A stretch of DNA of 64,000 bases from CAYYIS01 sp964470965 (lineage in GTDB: Bacteria; JAAXHH01; JABIQT01). A program made the position numbers and the translations under genes. The notes under the pieces are model-generated. The model saw nothing but the letters and a program-made list of their open reading frames with translations. It did no database searches and was not told where the DNA came from. Positions 55,851 through 64,000 of this stretch are shown here, in pieces (within the stretch, counting starts at the first letter, position 1; each line of letters opens with the position of its first letter). The stretch covers positions 102,734 through 166,733 of the forward strand of contig CAYYIS010000004.1 of NCBI GenBank assembly GCA_964470965.1, read 5' to 3'.

Positions 55851-56618
55851 ATGGCCGACAAAAAATCTGTTTTGATCACCGGCGCCGCCGGGTACATCGG
55901 TATTTATCTGAGAGAGGCATTCCGGAACCGTTACAACCTGCGGCTGACCGATATCGTCCCCATCGATGGAGAAGATGTCACCATCGCTAACCTGGGTGAT
56001 ATTGATACGATGATGGACGTTACCGAAAATGTGGATGCGGTGATACATCTCGCAGCCCATCCCGGCGACCGGGACTTTCACAGCAAGCTTCTACCTGACA
56101 ATATTGCTGGTACTTACAACGTATTCGAAGCCTGCCGACAGAACGGGGTGTCCCGGATCGTGTATGCCAGCACCAACCATGTGATCGACGGCTACACCAA
56201 AGACCGGTTCGTCACCTCGGACATGGCGATTCGTCCAGACAGTATGTACGCAGTGTCCAAGCAGTTCGGTGAATCTCTGGGATGTTTCTATTCGGACCGA
56301 TACGGTATGTCGATCGTATGCCTGCGTATCGGTTCTCCCCTGCCGGACGACCATGAGGGATTGCTTAAGAACCGGCGCCTGTTATCTACTTGGCTGAGTA
56401 TCCGGGATATGGTACAGTTAATCGAGCTCAGTATCGATGTAGAAGGGCTTCAGTTCGAGATCTTCCACGGTATCTCCGCCAATACTCGCCGATACTGGGA
56501 TATCGACCACGCCCACAATGTACTCGGCTACCAGCCGCAGGACAACGCGGAACGGTTTGCAGCGGATGTGGATGCTTATGAGAGCGGGGGAAACAGCAGC
56601 GCGGGGCAGAGCACATAA
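55851..56618 (+). CDS. NAD-dependent epimerase/dehydrogenase, uronate-dehydrogenase-like
   Basis: A 255-residue extended SDR. The N-terminal 'LITGAAGYIGIYL' loop and the catalytic YxxxK in 'YAVSKQFGE' are intact. 'RPDSMYAVSK' and 'CLRIGSPLPDD' follow the order seen in uronate dehydrogenases, which oxidise a hexuronate to the aldaro-lactone. GAGG lies upstream of the ATG at 55851. It immediately follows the broken purE and may belong with the catabolic genes to its left. Confidence 0.85.
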   Translation: MADKKSVLITGAAGYIGIYLREAFRNRYNLRLTDIVPIDGEDVTIANLGDIDTMMDVTENVDAVIHLAAHPGDRDFHSKLLPDNIAGTYNVFEACRQNGVSRIVYASTNHVIDGYTKDRFVTSDMAIRPDSMYAVSKQFGESLGCFYSDRYGMSIVCLRIGSPLPDDHEGLLKNRRLLSTWLSIRDMVQLIELSIDVEGLQFEIFHGISANTRRYWDIDHAHNVLGYQPQDNAERFAADVDAYESGGNSSAGQST

Positions 56619-56661
56619 TCAGAGAGGCAGAATCAGTCTATGGACCCCTGGGGGGACACCC

Positions 56662-56958
56662 ATGAAGCCGTACAAGAAGGTCGAGGTCATTACCGATTCT
56701 CTTGAATTGCGTCGGACGCTCAGAACACTTGAAGAGACGACCGGAATTACCGGGTATACCGTTATTAAAGATACGCTCGGCATGGGCGAAGTCGGTGCTC
56801 GTCTGGATGATGAACTGACGGACGTGATCAAGAACAGCTATGCTATGTTCTTATGTTCGGAAGAACAGGTCAATGAAATCATCGACGCGATGAAACCGTT
56901 ACTCGACCGGTTCGGTGGTGTATGCCTGGTCTCCGATGTTCAGGGACTGATTCCTTAG
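56662..56958 (+). CDS. Small P-II-like signalling protein
   Basis: A 98-residue protein with the short alternating strand-helix pattern of P-II and P-II-like proteins ('VEVITDSLELRRTLRTLEETTG', then a glycine-rich loop 'DTLGMGEVGARLDDEL'). It is shorter than GlnB and lacks a clear uridylylated tyrosine, so it is closer to P-II-like proteins such as SbtB than to GlnB. A G-rich site precedes the ATG. The frame back to 56518 is not supported. It lies upstream of an orphan substrate-binding protein. Confidence 0.65.
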   Translation: MKPYKKVEVITDSLELRRTLRTLEETTGITGYTVIKDTLGMGEVGARLDDELTDVIKNSYAMFLCSEEQVNEIIDAMKPLLDRFGGVCLVSDVQGLIP

Positions 56959-56985
56959 ACTAAATAACAACACTGGATAAATACT

Positions 56986-58653
56986 GTGGTGAGACCTATC
57001 GGTTTTTTCTTGGCAATTCTGTTGATTGGCCTGATTTTGGTGTCTCCCACGCCCGGTCCCGACGCTCAGGTTCGTAACACCGTCGGAAAAGTAATGCAGG
57101 CGGATGCGGCATCTCTCGATCGGCAGACGTTCCGGTACCTGTTGCGGGAGCCGACCAGCCTGGACATCAGCGTGGTGACCTACAACGCGGACGGCACTCA
57201 GTTCCTTTTCGAACGGCTGGTGATGCTGGACGAGAACAATGACATGGTGCCTGGCGCGGCAGAACGCTGGGAGCGGTCCGAGGACGGCAGGACCTGGACA
57301 TTTCACCTGCGCCGAGACGCCCTGTGGAGCGACGGCCGGCCGGTGACCGCCCACGATTGGGTGTATACCTTTCGGAGGTTGCTTGATCCCACCAGCGGAA
57401 ATGTTTTCGCCTTCTTTTACTACGACATCAAGAACGCCAGGGCGATCAATCAGGGTGAGATAAAAGACCTGACTATGGCCGGCGTCACCGCGGCTGACGA
57501 CCATACATTTGTGATCCAAACCGAGCGCCCCTGCCCGTACCTGCCCTACATCACCTCCTTTCCCACCTCCGCTCCGGTACCACATTGGCAGGTGAAAAAA
57601 TACGGTTCGAAATGGACCGAACCCGGTAATTGCGTGAGTAATTCGAGTTATATGCTCGATACATGGGACCACGGCCGTCAGATGTCCTATGTGCTCAATC
57701 CTAACTACACCGGCCCCAACAAAGGCTATCTCGAACGGCTCGTGGGTGTTTTTTTTACGGGATCCGGACCGGGTACGATTCCATACGAGAACAGCGAAAT
57801 AGTCCTGCATACGATCGACGCTATGGACATGGACCGGGTATCGCGTGATCCGGTGCTGAGCGAAGAAATCGATCGCAGTCCGTTTCCAGCGACATGGTAC
57901 CTGTTCTTCAAAACACTGCAGGCCCCGTTCAGCGACGTCCGCGTCCGTCAGGCCATCGCCCGGGCGATCGACCGGAAGAGCCTGGCCTCCATAGTGTTGC
58001 GAGATACGGTCGAACCCGCCTATACCATGATCCCGCCGACGCTGCCGGGCTATGTAGGTGAAAAATACCGGTACATACAGCAGCACGACCCGACGGAAGC
58101 AAAGCGACTGCTGGCCGAAGCGGGGTATCCGGGCGGCAGAGGATTCCCGAAAACAGAGATGTGGCTGCGACAGGCCGCGCCCAATATCAAATCCGCGGCT
58201 CTGGCCATCCAGGGTATGCTCAAAAGCACACTCGGCATAAATATCGAAGTGCGGGATCAGGAGCAGAAGTTGTTTACGGACAACATGGTGAACCGGCAAA
58301 TCCCCATGGCGATAGTCGGATATACCTACGACTATCCCGACCCGAGTGACATGCTCGGCCTCGTCTGGCACTCTCAGCCTAAAGGCTACGGACGCCATGA
58401 CTGGAAGAATGACCGATTCGACGACTTGGTAGACCGCGGCGCCATCGAACTGGATCCGTTCAAACGCGAGCAAATGTACGACGAAGCGGAACGTGTGCTG
58501 GCGGAGGACGTAGGCGGCGTGTTCTTATTCCACAACCTGGCGGTCGAACTACGGAAACCTTGGATAAAAGGCATCAAGCAGGATCGGTGGGGCAACTATC
58601 CGCTGACGGTACAGAACACGACGTTTATGGACGTGTATATCGGAAAGCATTGA
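56986..58653 (+). CDS. ABC transporter substrate-binding protein, peptide/oligopeptide type
   Basis: A 555-residue extracytoplasmic solute-binding protein of family 5 (OppA/DppA-like). An N-terminal hydrophobic segment of about 18 residues serves as signal; no lipobox cysteine is evident. 'MVPGAAERWERSEDGRTWTFHLRRDALWSDG' is the usual start of the family's domain. Translation begins at GTG 56986 or 56989. No permease or ATPase gene lies next to it, so its partners are encoded elsewhere. Confidence 0.88.
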   Translation: MVRPIGFFLAILLIGLILVSPTPGPDAQVRNTVGKVMQADAASLDRQTFRYLLREPTSLDISVVTYNADGTQFLFERLVMLDENNDMVPGAAERWERSEDGRTWTFHLRRDALWSDGRPVTAHDWVYTFRRLLDPTSGNVFAFFYYDIKNARAINQGEIKDLTMAGVTAADDHTFVIQTERPCPYLPYITSFPTSAPVPHWQVKKYGSKWTEPGNCVSNSSYMLDTWDHGRQMSYVLNPNYTGPNKGYLERLVGVFFTGSGPGTIPYENSEIVLHTIDAMDMDRVSRDPVLSEEIDRSPFPATWYLFFKTLQAPFSDVRVRQAIARAIDRKSLASIVLRDTVEPAYTMIPPTLPGYVGEKYRYIQQHDPTEAKRLLAEAGYPGGRGFPKTEMWLRQAAPNIKSAALAIQGMLKSTLGINIEVRDQEQKLFTDNMVNRQIPMAIVGYTYDYPDPSDMLGLVWHSQPKGYGRHDWKNDRFDDLVDRGAIELDPFKREQMYDEAERVLAEDVGGVFLFHNLAVELRKPWIKGIKQDRWGNYPLTVQNTTFMDVYIGKH

Positions 58654-58674
58654 TGGCCAATAACAGGAGTGTTC

Positions 58675-59769
58675 ATGCCGAATCCACTGCTTAGCGCGAT
58701 CGGTCCACATCTGGGAGGACTACCCTACCTTCGTAAAGGACGTGCCCGGCAGTCATCGAGCTACGACCGATCGGGAGGCAATAAGGACTTCATCTCTCTG
58801 GCGCCTGGAGAATCCGCTACACTGATGGAAACGGACGGCTCCGGATGTATCGTGCGTGCCTGGATTACCACCCAGGACTGGCCGGACCCGGGACGGTTCA
58901 GAGTCAATCGAGATTTCATTTTACGTAAGTTGCTCCTACGCGCTTACTGGGACGGCGAGGACGAACCGAGCATCGATTGTCCTCTGGGTGATTTCTTCGG
59001 TGCTGGATTTGCTGAGTACCAGGAATATCATGCGCTGGTGATGGGGATGTCGAGCGGAGGGTTCTACTGCTATTTTCCGATGCCGTTCAGAACGGGTTGC
59101 CGTATCGAGATCGTCAATCAGAGTGATGAACTCGTACCTCACTTTTACTACGCCTTCCAGTATTTAGAGATGCATGCTCTGGACGAAGACGTCGGCCGGT
59201 TCCACGCAAAATGGCGGCGTGCGACCACCGTAAAGGGTAAACCCTACACCATTCTCGAGGCGGGTGGCCACGGGCATTTTTCGGGCTGCATCCTTAGCAT
59301 GCAGCAGGCGCCCTGGAAAGAAGGTTTCGATTATCTGGAAGGAGATGAGCAGATCTACATCGACGGAGAATCGGTTCCATCGATTCACGGAACCGGAACG
59401 GAAGACTACTTTAACGGGGGTTGGTACTTTATCAACGGTCCTTTTGCCGCGCCCTACCACGGTGTCATACTCAAAGACGAGATGAGGGGTCGTGTCATAG
59501 CATATCGGTTCCACATCGCGGATCCGATTCCGTTTGAGCAATCCATAAGAGTAGATATGGAACACGGCGGCGCGAACGCGGACGCCATAGCCATCGCAAA
59601 AGCCGGCGGCGGCCCCATCGACTTCGATGCGGTCGACTGGCGCGGTGCCAACGACACACCGGGGTGCGACTATTCCAGCGTCGCATTCTGGTATCAGACC
59701 GAACCCCACGCCGCCGATTTTGCTAAGATGCCGCCTGTTAATGAGCGGCTACCGGAACCGCGTCTGTAG
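58675..59769 (+). CDS. DUF2961/GH172-family protein
   Basis: A 364-residue protein of the DUF2961 family, now linked with GH172 difructose-anhydride-forming enzymes. The N-terminal 'SSSYDRSGGNKDF' and the later 'SIHGTGTEDYFNGGW' are the hallmark motifs; 'CPLGDFFG' and 'GCRIEIVNQS' also fit. AGGAG lies before the ATG at 58675. No signal peptide is seen, so it would act on an internalised sugar. The substrate cannot be assigned. Confidence 0.88.
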   Translation: MPNPLLSAIGPHLGGLPYLRKGRARQSSSYDRSGGNKDFISLAPGESATLMETDGSGCIVRAWITTQDWPDPGRFRVNRDFILRKLLLRAYWDGEDEPSIDCPLGDFFGAGFAEYQEYHALVMGMSSGGFYCYFPMPFRTGCRIEIVNQSDELVPHFYYAFQYLEMHALDEDVGRFHAKWRRATTVKGKPYTILEAGGHGHFSGCILSMQQAPWKEGFDYLEGDEQIYIDGESVPSIHGTGTEDYFNGGWYFINGPFAAPYHGVILKDEMRGRVIAYRFHIADPIPFEQSIRVDMEHGGANADAIAIAKAGGGPIDFDAVDWRGANDTPGCDYSSVAFWYQTEPHAADFAKMPPVNERLPEPRL

Positions 59770-59786
59770 GGTCCATTCAAAACCTG

Positions 59787-61175
59787 CTAAGCTACCTCTT
59801 CAATGGTGAGCAGTTCCGCAAGGTCTACTTGACCGGAGGACAGCTTCGTCTCGCACATCTGTTCCAGTTCTTTTTCAAAGAAAAACTTTTCTTCGCCAAA
59901 GGCCGGCTCGAGATCATCGAGCCAGATGGCGTCTTCATCGTATCTGGCGAAAAACGGTTGATGGATCCAGTTGGGGTTGCGTCCCTGGAGGAAGGTGAGC
60001 GACATTATTTTTTCGCCTTGCACCTCGCTGACGCCGAGTACCTGAATCTTACCGGGATGGGCCGACATGCTTGGGCCGCGGACTGTCCGACAGATACCAC
60101 TCACCTGCTGGTATGCATCCCGGTAAATTTCCCAGGCACGCATCAAGGACAGGCCGAAATAATGCTGGGCGCCGGTATCACGCACTACGAACATATAGTA
60201 GGGTATCATACCCAGGGCCACTTGCCTGCGCCACATGGTCGCCCAGACGTTCGCATCATCATTGATATGGCACAGGATCGGCGATTGGGTACGGATCTGC
60301 GCACCGGTACTGCGAATCCGGCTGACCGCCTGGGACAATACTTCGGTCTTAAGCTCATTGGGATGATTGAAATGAGCCATAATAGCCAGATGCTTACCGG
60401 ATTTGTTGACCCTATCGAACAAGTCTATGATTTCGTCCGCATCCGGATCGGCCAGGTATTTGTACGGCCAGTACGATAGAGATTTCGTTCCGATCCGGAT
60501 AGTGCTCAGATTAGGTAGTTCTGCCTCCAGTAACGCATCTATATATGAGCAGAGAATTTTGCCCTTCATAACCATGGGGTCTCCGCCCGTGAAAAGCACA
60601 TCTGTCACCTGCGGATTATCACGAAGGTAATCGATTAAGCGTTCGGTCTCCTGGGTGGCGAATTTGAGATTGTCATCCCCTACGAATTGGGGCCAGCGGA
60701 AACAAAACGAACAGTACGCGTGGCATGTCTGTCCCTGAGATGGAAAGAAAAGCACCGTTTCCCGGTATTTATGCTGCATGCCCTCCAGCTTCTCATCATC
60801 CAACCTCGGCACATTATGCTGGAGCTGTCCGGCAGGTTGCGGATTTAGATCCGACCGGATCCGATTAACGGTACCATGCAGCTCCTTTTTACCTGCCCCT
60901 TGCTTCAACAGTTTGGCCACCGCGTCAAAATGCTTCGGCTTTAGCATGTCTTTCTGCGGAAAAGTAAGCAGGTAAATCGGATCGTTCGGGACATCATCCC
61001 AATCGATCAATTCTTCAACCACATACGGATTGGTACGAAACGGAAGCACCTGCGCCACCACTTCCATCTCGAACTTCTGTTCTTCCGTAAGCGCTTCGAT
61101 CTGTGGAATTTTCCGGAGATTTCTCAAATCATATTTGGAAAATTTGGGGCCATGGCCATCTTTAAAACTGGTCAT
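59787..61175 (-). CDS. KamA-family radical SAM protein (lysine 2,3-aminomutase-like)
   Basis: A 462-residue radical SAM enzyme. The cluster cysteines are C151, C155 and C158 in 'CHAYCSFCFRW'. The SAM-binding 'FTGGDPMVM' follows, and 'HPGKIQVLG' near the C-terminus holds the likely PLP lysine at the position of the KamA lysine. It is a little longer than most KamA enzymes because of its N-terminal part. AAAGGAGGG precedes the ATG at 61175. No second aminomutase gene is adjacent, so its amino acid substrate is unknown. Confidence 0.85.
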   Translation of the reverse strand: MTSFKDGHGPKFSKYDLRNLRKIPQIEALTEEQKFEMEVVAQVLPFRTNPYVVEELIDWDDVPNDPIYLLTFPQKDMLKPKHFDAVAKLLKQGAGKKELHGTVNRIRSDLNPQPAGQLQHNVPRLDDEKLEGMQHKYRETVLFFPSQGQTCHAYCSFCFRWPQFVGDDNLKFATQETERLIDYLRDNPQVTDVLFTGGDPMVMKGKILCSYIDALLEAELPNLSTIRIGTKSLSYWPYKYLADPDADEIIDLFDRVNKSGKHLAIMAHFNHPNELKTEVLSQAVSRIRSTGAQIRTQSPILCHINDDANVWATMWRRQVALGMIPYYMFVVRDTGAQHYFGLSLMRAWEIYRDAYQQVSGICRTVRGPSMSAHPGKIQVLGVSEVQGEKIMSLTFLQGRNPNWIHQPFFARYDEDAIWLDDLEPAFGEEKFFFEKELEQMCETKLSSGQVDLAELLTIEEVA

Positions 61176-61205
61176 TGATCCCTCCTTTACAAAATCAAAA
61201 TACAT

Positions 61206-61822
61206 TATACACTAAACAATCGGACCGGTATCGCCTGATATGCGACGGGATATCGCATCACGTAAAATGGGCCACCCTACCGACATTTTGCAATAGACGG
61301 AAATTACGACCGTGTCTACCTGATGCGGTCGTCCGGTACACCATGAGGATGAACGGGGAGTTATTCCGGCAACTAAGGATCGTGTATTGTAAACAAGCGG
61401 ATATAAATCATATTCATATAAGTTAATAAAATTTGTAGCAAAAATCAAGCGAGAAATGTCCGAAGCCTGAAATGGTCATCCCAGCGTTTCAATTACTCCT
61501 AAAGGGGGCTTAGTGTCATATCGATTCATTCATGATATGTTTCTCAGGGTGCCTGGCAGGTGTGGACCAGGGGTATCAATAAAGATCGTCACGGTCTCCA
61601 TCACCTGTGTCTGTCGCGCCGAAAATATCGCTGTCGTTCTGCCGAAATCCCTTCATTTGCCCCGCACGAATTGATCTAAGCAGATTTCCTTCGCCACTCC
61701 ATCTCCCGACATTCTTGTTGATTATTACGATATTTTCTTGAATATCACGTATCGAAGCTATACCCTGTGTCAATGTCATTCCCAGTATATTCCTGTTCAC
61801 ATGAATCAAGGAGCGAGTCCCT
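61206..61822. other. Stretch without a convincing gene (about 0.6 kb)
   Basis: Upstream regions of two divergent genes. A minus-strand frame at 61576-61809 (77 residues) ends in an acidic 'DTGDGDRDD' segment that could be the C-terminal remnant of a calcium-binding repeat protein, but the match is weak. No terminator or known RNA was found by eye. Confidence 0.5.
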
Positions 61823-62788
61823 ATGAACGACCCCCCGCAGAATACTTTGGTCAGTCCATTTGATCTTCCGGATGACGAGGGCTACACCTGGGTCAAAGGT
61901 AATGTTCATTCGCATACAACCAATTCCGACGGACAGCCGTCACCCCAGGAACGTTTGGACGGTTATGTGGCGCATGGCTACGATTTCCTCTGCCTGTCCG
62001 ATCACTACAAGATCACCCGAATCGACTCCGTAACCTTTCCGGACGACTTCATCCTTATCCAGGGTGCCGAGCTTCATCCTGAAAATCCGTTCGGCGGACA
62101 GACGCACCATTTTGTGGTTTTGAACATTCATGAAGACATGGATTCCAAGAACATGCCGCCACAGCATGTCATCGACGAGGCCATACGTCAGGGCGGTTCC
62201 GTGTGGCTGGCGCACCCCCACTGGAGCTCCGTCAACATCATCCGTGACACACTACCGCTTCAGGGGCTGGCCGGCATTGAGGTGTTCAATACAACCTGCC
62301 GGTGCGCCGGCCGCGGTGAATCTTCGATCCACTGGGATGACTGGATGGACCTGACGGATACCCTTCTGCCTGCCCTTGCCAACGACGATGCACATGCCAA
62401 GCAGGAAGCAAATCGGGATACCTATCAGGGCTGGACCATGGCAAGGGTGAAAGAACGCACCGCCGACGCAGTCACAGACGCCCTGGAGGCCGGCGCATCA
62501 TACAGCAGCACCGGTCCGGAGATTCATGATATCCAGCTACGGCGCGTGGATGAGCCGGACGACGACAGGCGGGTGGTCGAGGCAACGGTCCGGTGCTCCG
62601 AGGCACAGCGAATCTGCGCGGTGTGCGACACATACGGAACGGAATATCGAACCGGCAACGGCACCTTCGACAACGCAACTTTCACCGTACGCCCCAATGC
62701 GCGCTGGGTCCGTTTCGAAATCATCGGTTCGGACGGCTCAAAAGCATGGTCCAATCCGTACGACTTGACGGGTCTTGAACGTTGTTAG
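61823..62788 (+). CDS. PHP-domain metallohydrolase (CehA/McbA-type)
   Basis: A 321-residue polymerase-and-histidinol-phosphatase-fold protein. The metal site is visible as 'NVHSHTTNSDG' (H-x-H motif), 'LSDHYK', 'GAELHPE', 'LAHPHW' and 'ANDDAHAKQ', a typical order for CehA/McbA hydrolases. These are often linked to ester or phosphate hydrolysis, but the natural substrate is not known. AAGGAG precedes the ATG. Confidence 0.88.
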   Translation: MNDPPQNTLVSPFDLPDDEGYTWVKGNVHSHTTNSDGQPSPQERLDGYVAHGYDFLCLSDHYKITRIDSVTFPDDFILIQGAELHPENPFGGQTHHFVVLNIHEDMDSKNMPPQHVIDEAIRQGGSVWLAHPHWSSVNIIRDTLPLQGLAGIEVFNTTCRCAGRGESSIHWDDWMDLTDTLLPALANDDAHAKQEANRDTYQGWTMARVKERTADAVTDALEAGASYSSTGPEIHDIQLRRVDEPDDDRRVVEATVRCSEAQRICAVCDTYGTEYRTGNGTFDNATFTVRPNARWVRFEIIGSDGSKAWSNPYDLTGLERC

Positions 62789-62803
62789 CACCGGGAGTGC
62801 GTC

Positions 62804-63943
62804 GTGCTCAGTTTTATAAAAACCCCGTACCTCCAGTGGCCCACACAAGATACAGTGACGATCATGTGGGAGACCTCGTCCGAGGCTAAAGGCCAGGTCA
62901 CGGTGCATGAAACTGAGCGTATACATGCCACTGGAACCGGGCGGTTTCAGAAAATAGAATCGTCTCACCGGGTTGCGGTAGAGGCCGGAGCGCCCTGCTG
63001 CAGGCATCGTATTACACTGGACGGTCTTCAGCCGGAAACATCCTACCTGTATCAGGTGCGATCGGAAGACAGCACAGGATTAGTCTGTGAAAGCGAGGCG
63101 CAGCTGTTGAAGACGGCCGTGGCAGAGGATACGCCGTTTTCATTCGCCGTGACAAGCGAAACGGGCGGTACATGTAAAGACGATTACAACCGGGAGATCT
63201 TCGATCAGATCCGGCTGCACCGTCCCGATTTCCTGATGGTGGTAGGTGATTCCGTCTGTCACGGGAAACGATACGACGACTGGAACCGGTTTTTCTTCCA
63301 CCCGGCAAAAGACGTATTGGCAACAACCCCGTTCTTCCTGGTTCCTGGCAACCATGAGGAGAACAGCGAATGGTTTTACGAGTTCGTGGGTTATCCGGAA
63401 CCGAAAAACTACCATGCATTCCGGTATGGCAACACACACTTTATCGGCCTTGACAGCACGGCTGTTGTCGAATATGTGGATGGCGGTCCGAGGTTGATCG
63501 AAGGGGCGTTCGAACCGGGCGCCCCACAGTATGATTTTCTGACCCGCGAACTTCAGGGGTCAGAGGCGGTCTGGAAGATCGTCTACTTCCACTACCCACC
63601 GTTCGTGTCCGCGGATTACCAGGTAGAAGATATGCGGGTCCTGTGTCCCGTCCTGGAGGAATACGGGGTGCACGTGGTGTTCAATTCACATACCATAGTA
63701 TATGAACGCAGCCACCCGATCCGTAATAACCGTCTTGATCTGGAAAACGGGATCACCTACGTTGTAGCGGGAGGCGCCGGGGCCATGCAACAATGGTTTC
63801 ACCACACCCGCGCCTGGCATACCGCCCACGCCATTGGACGGCCTCACTTCGTACAGGTTTCGATCGCCGGTACCCGACTGGAACTTAAGGCGATCGACAA
63901 TGAAGGCAATTTGTTTGATATGGCGGTTATTGAGCAAGGATGA
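62804..63943 (+). CDS. Purple-acid-phosphatase-like metallophosphoesterase with altered motifs
   Basis: A 379-residue protein with an N-terminal fibronectin-like domain (about 1-110) and a C-terminal metallophosphoesterase domain, the layout of purple acid phosphatases. 'VVGDSVCHG', 'VPGNHEE' and 'YFHYPP' match motifs II-IV. Motif I reads 'TSETGG', with glutamate for the usual aspartate, and the last motif reads 'NSHTIVYER' where GHxHxYER is expected, so one metal-ligand histidine is missing. Translation probably starts at GTG 62804 after GGGAG. No signal peptide is evident. Confidence 0.8.
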   Translation: MLSFIKTPYLQWPTQDTVTIMWETSSEAKGQVTVHETERIHATGTGRFQKIESSHRVAVEAGAPCCRHRITLDGLQPETSYLYQVRSEDSTGLVCESEAQLLKTAVAEDTPFSFAVTSETGGTCKDDYNREIFDQIRLHRPDFLMVVGDSVCHGKRYDDWNRFFFHPAKDVLATTPFFLVPGNHEENSEWFYEFVGYPEPKNYHAFRYGNTHFIGLDSTAVVEYVDGGPRLIEGAFEPGAPQYDFLTRELQGSEAVWKIVYFHYPPFVSADYQVEDMRVLCPVLEEYGVHVVFNSHTIVYERSHPIRNNRLDLENGITYVVAGGAGAMQQWFHHTRAWHTAHAIGRPHFVQVSIAGTRLELKAIDNEGNLFDMAVIEQG

Positions 63944-64000
63944 GACGTTAACACCCTCTCAACCAGTTTTCCATCACCACTACTCTCGACACGGTTGCAT

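Noticed and set aside
61576..61809. Minus-strand 77-residue frame as a calcium-binding protein
   Set aside because: Only the last ten residues resemble an EF-hand-like loop, and no supporting domain or ribosome site is present.

Overview
The window looks like a scaffold from the genome of an uncultured Gram-negative bacterium, probably a metagenome assembly. It contains one run of 100 undetermined bases (25085-25184). The gene set includes LPS heptosyltransferases, a PorV/PorQ-type outer-membrane protein, many phytanoyl-CoA dioxygenase (PhyH) and enolase-superfamily genes, M81 peptidase and DUF2961/GH172 proteins. That mixture fits marine FCB-type or sponge-associated lineages such as Latescibacterota or Poribacteria. 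The lineage is an inference from gene content only. I saw no rRNA, tRNA, CRISPR array or transposase.

Left part (1-24.9 kb) is mostly housekeeping. It holds a SpoU-type RNA methyltransferase (cut by the window edge), a glycosidase-like protein, and a minus-strand block: M24 peptidase, dienelactone hydrolase, thiolase, 3-hydroxybutyryl-CoA dehydrogenase, YprB-like nuclease, MurD and a DUF2064 transferase. Then come a methylthioribose-kinase-like kinase, a UPF0182 membrane protein, an O6-alkylguanine methyltransferase, a P-II protein paired with a duplicated DUF1538 membrane protein, a PorV-like protein, RlmN, two heptosyltransferases, a pilin-like protein and Apt. A 0.9-kb stretch with no convincing gene (22.3-23.3 kb) separates these from an oxidoreductase/isochorismatase pair.

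Middle part (25.2-51.1 kb) is a long run of plus-strand genes with tight or overlapping spacing, mostly for small-molecule catabolism. It has four PhyH dioxygenases, three enolase-superfamily proteins, a deacetylase-type amidohydrolase, an HpcH/HpaI aldolase, a D-2-hydroxyacid dehydrogenase, an M81 peptidase, a glutamate-1-semialdehyde-aminomutase-like transaminase, and several SDR/epimerase proteins. It also has NHL and SMP-30 beta-propellers, a COG3618-type amidohydrolase, a GltS-type transporter, a family-10-like glycosidase and a D-threonine-aldolase-like enzyme. Together they resemble a non-phosphorylative sugar-acid route (dehydrogenase, lactonase, dehydratase, aldolase) combined with oxidative and amine chemistry. 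The substrate is unknown. Genes for dTDP-sugar synthesis (rfbA) and a metallophosphoesterase sit inside this run.

Right part (51.2-64 kb) returns to mixed functions. It holds enoyl-CoA hydratase, a small unknown protein followed by a clear terminator, an ABC-F ATPase overlapping a YpdA-like flavoprotein, and a broken purE. Next are a uronate-dehydrogenase-like protein, a second small P-II-like protein, an orphan peptide-type substrate-binding protein, a GH172 protein, a KamA-like radical SAM enzyme, a PHP phosphoesterase and a metallophosphoesterase with altered active-site motifs.

The most unusual points are the catabolic cluster itself, two SDR proteins in it that have lost the catalytic lysine, a P-loop protein whose Walker lysine is valine, the DUF1538/P-II pair, and the collapsed purE.
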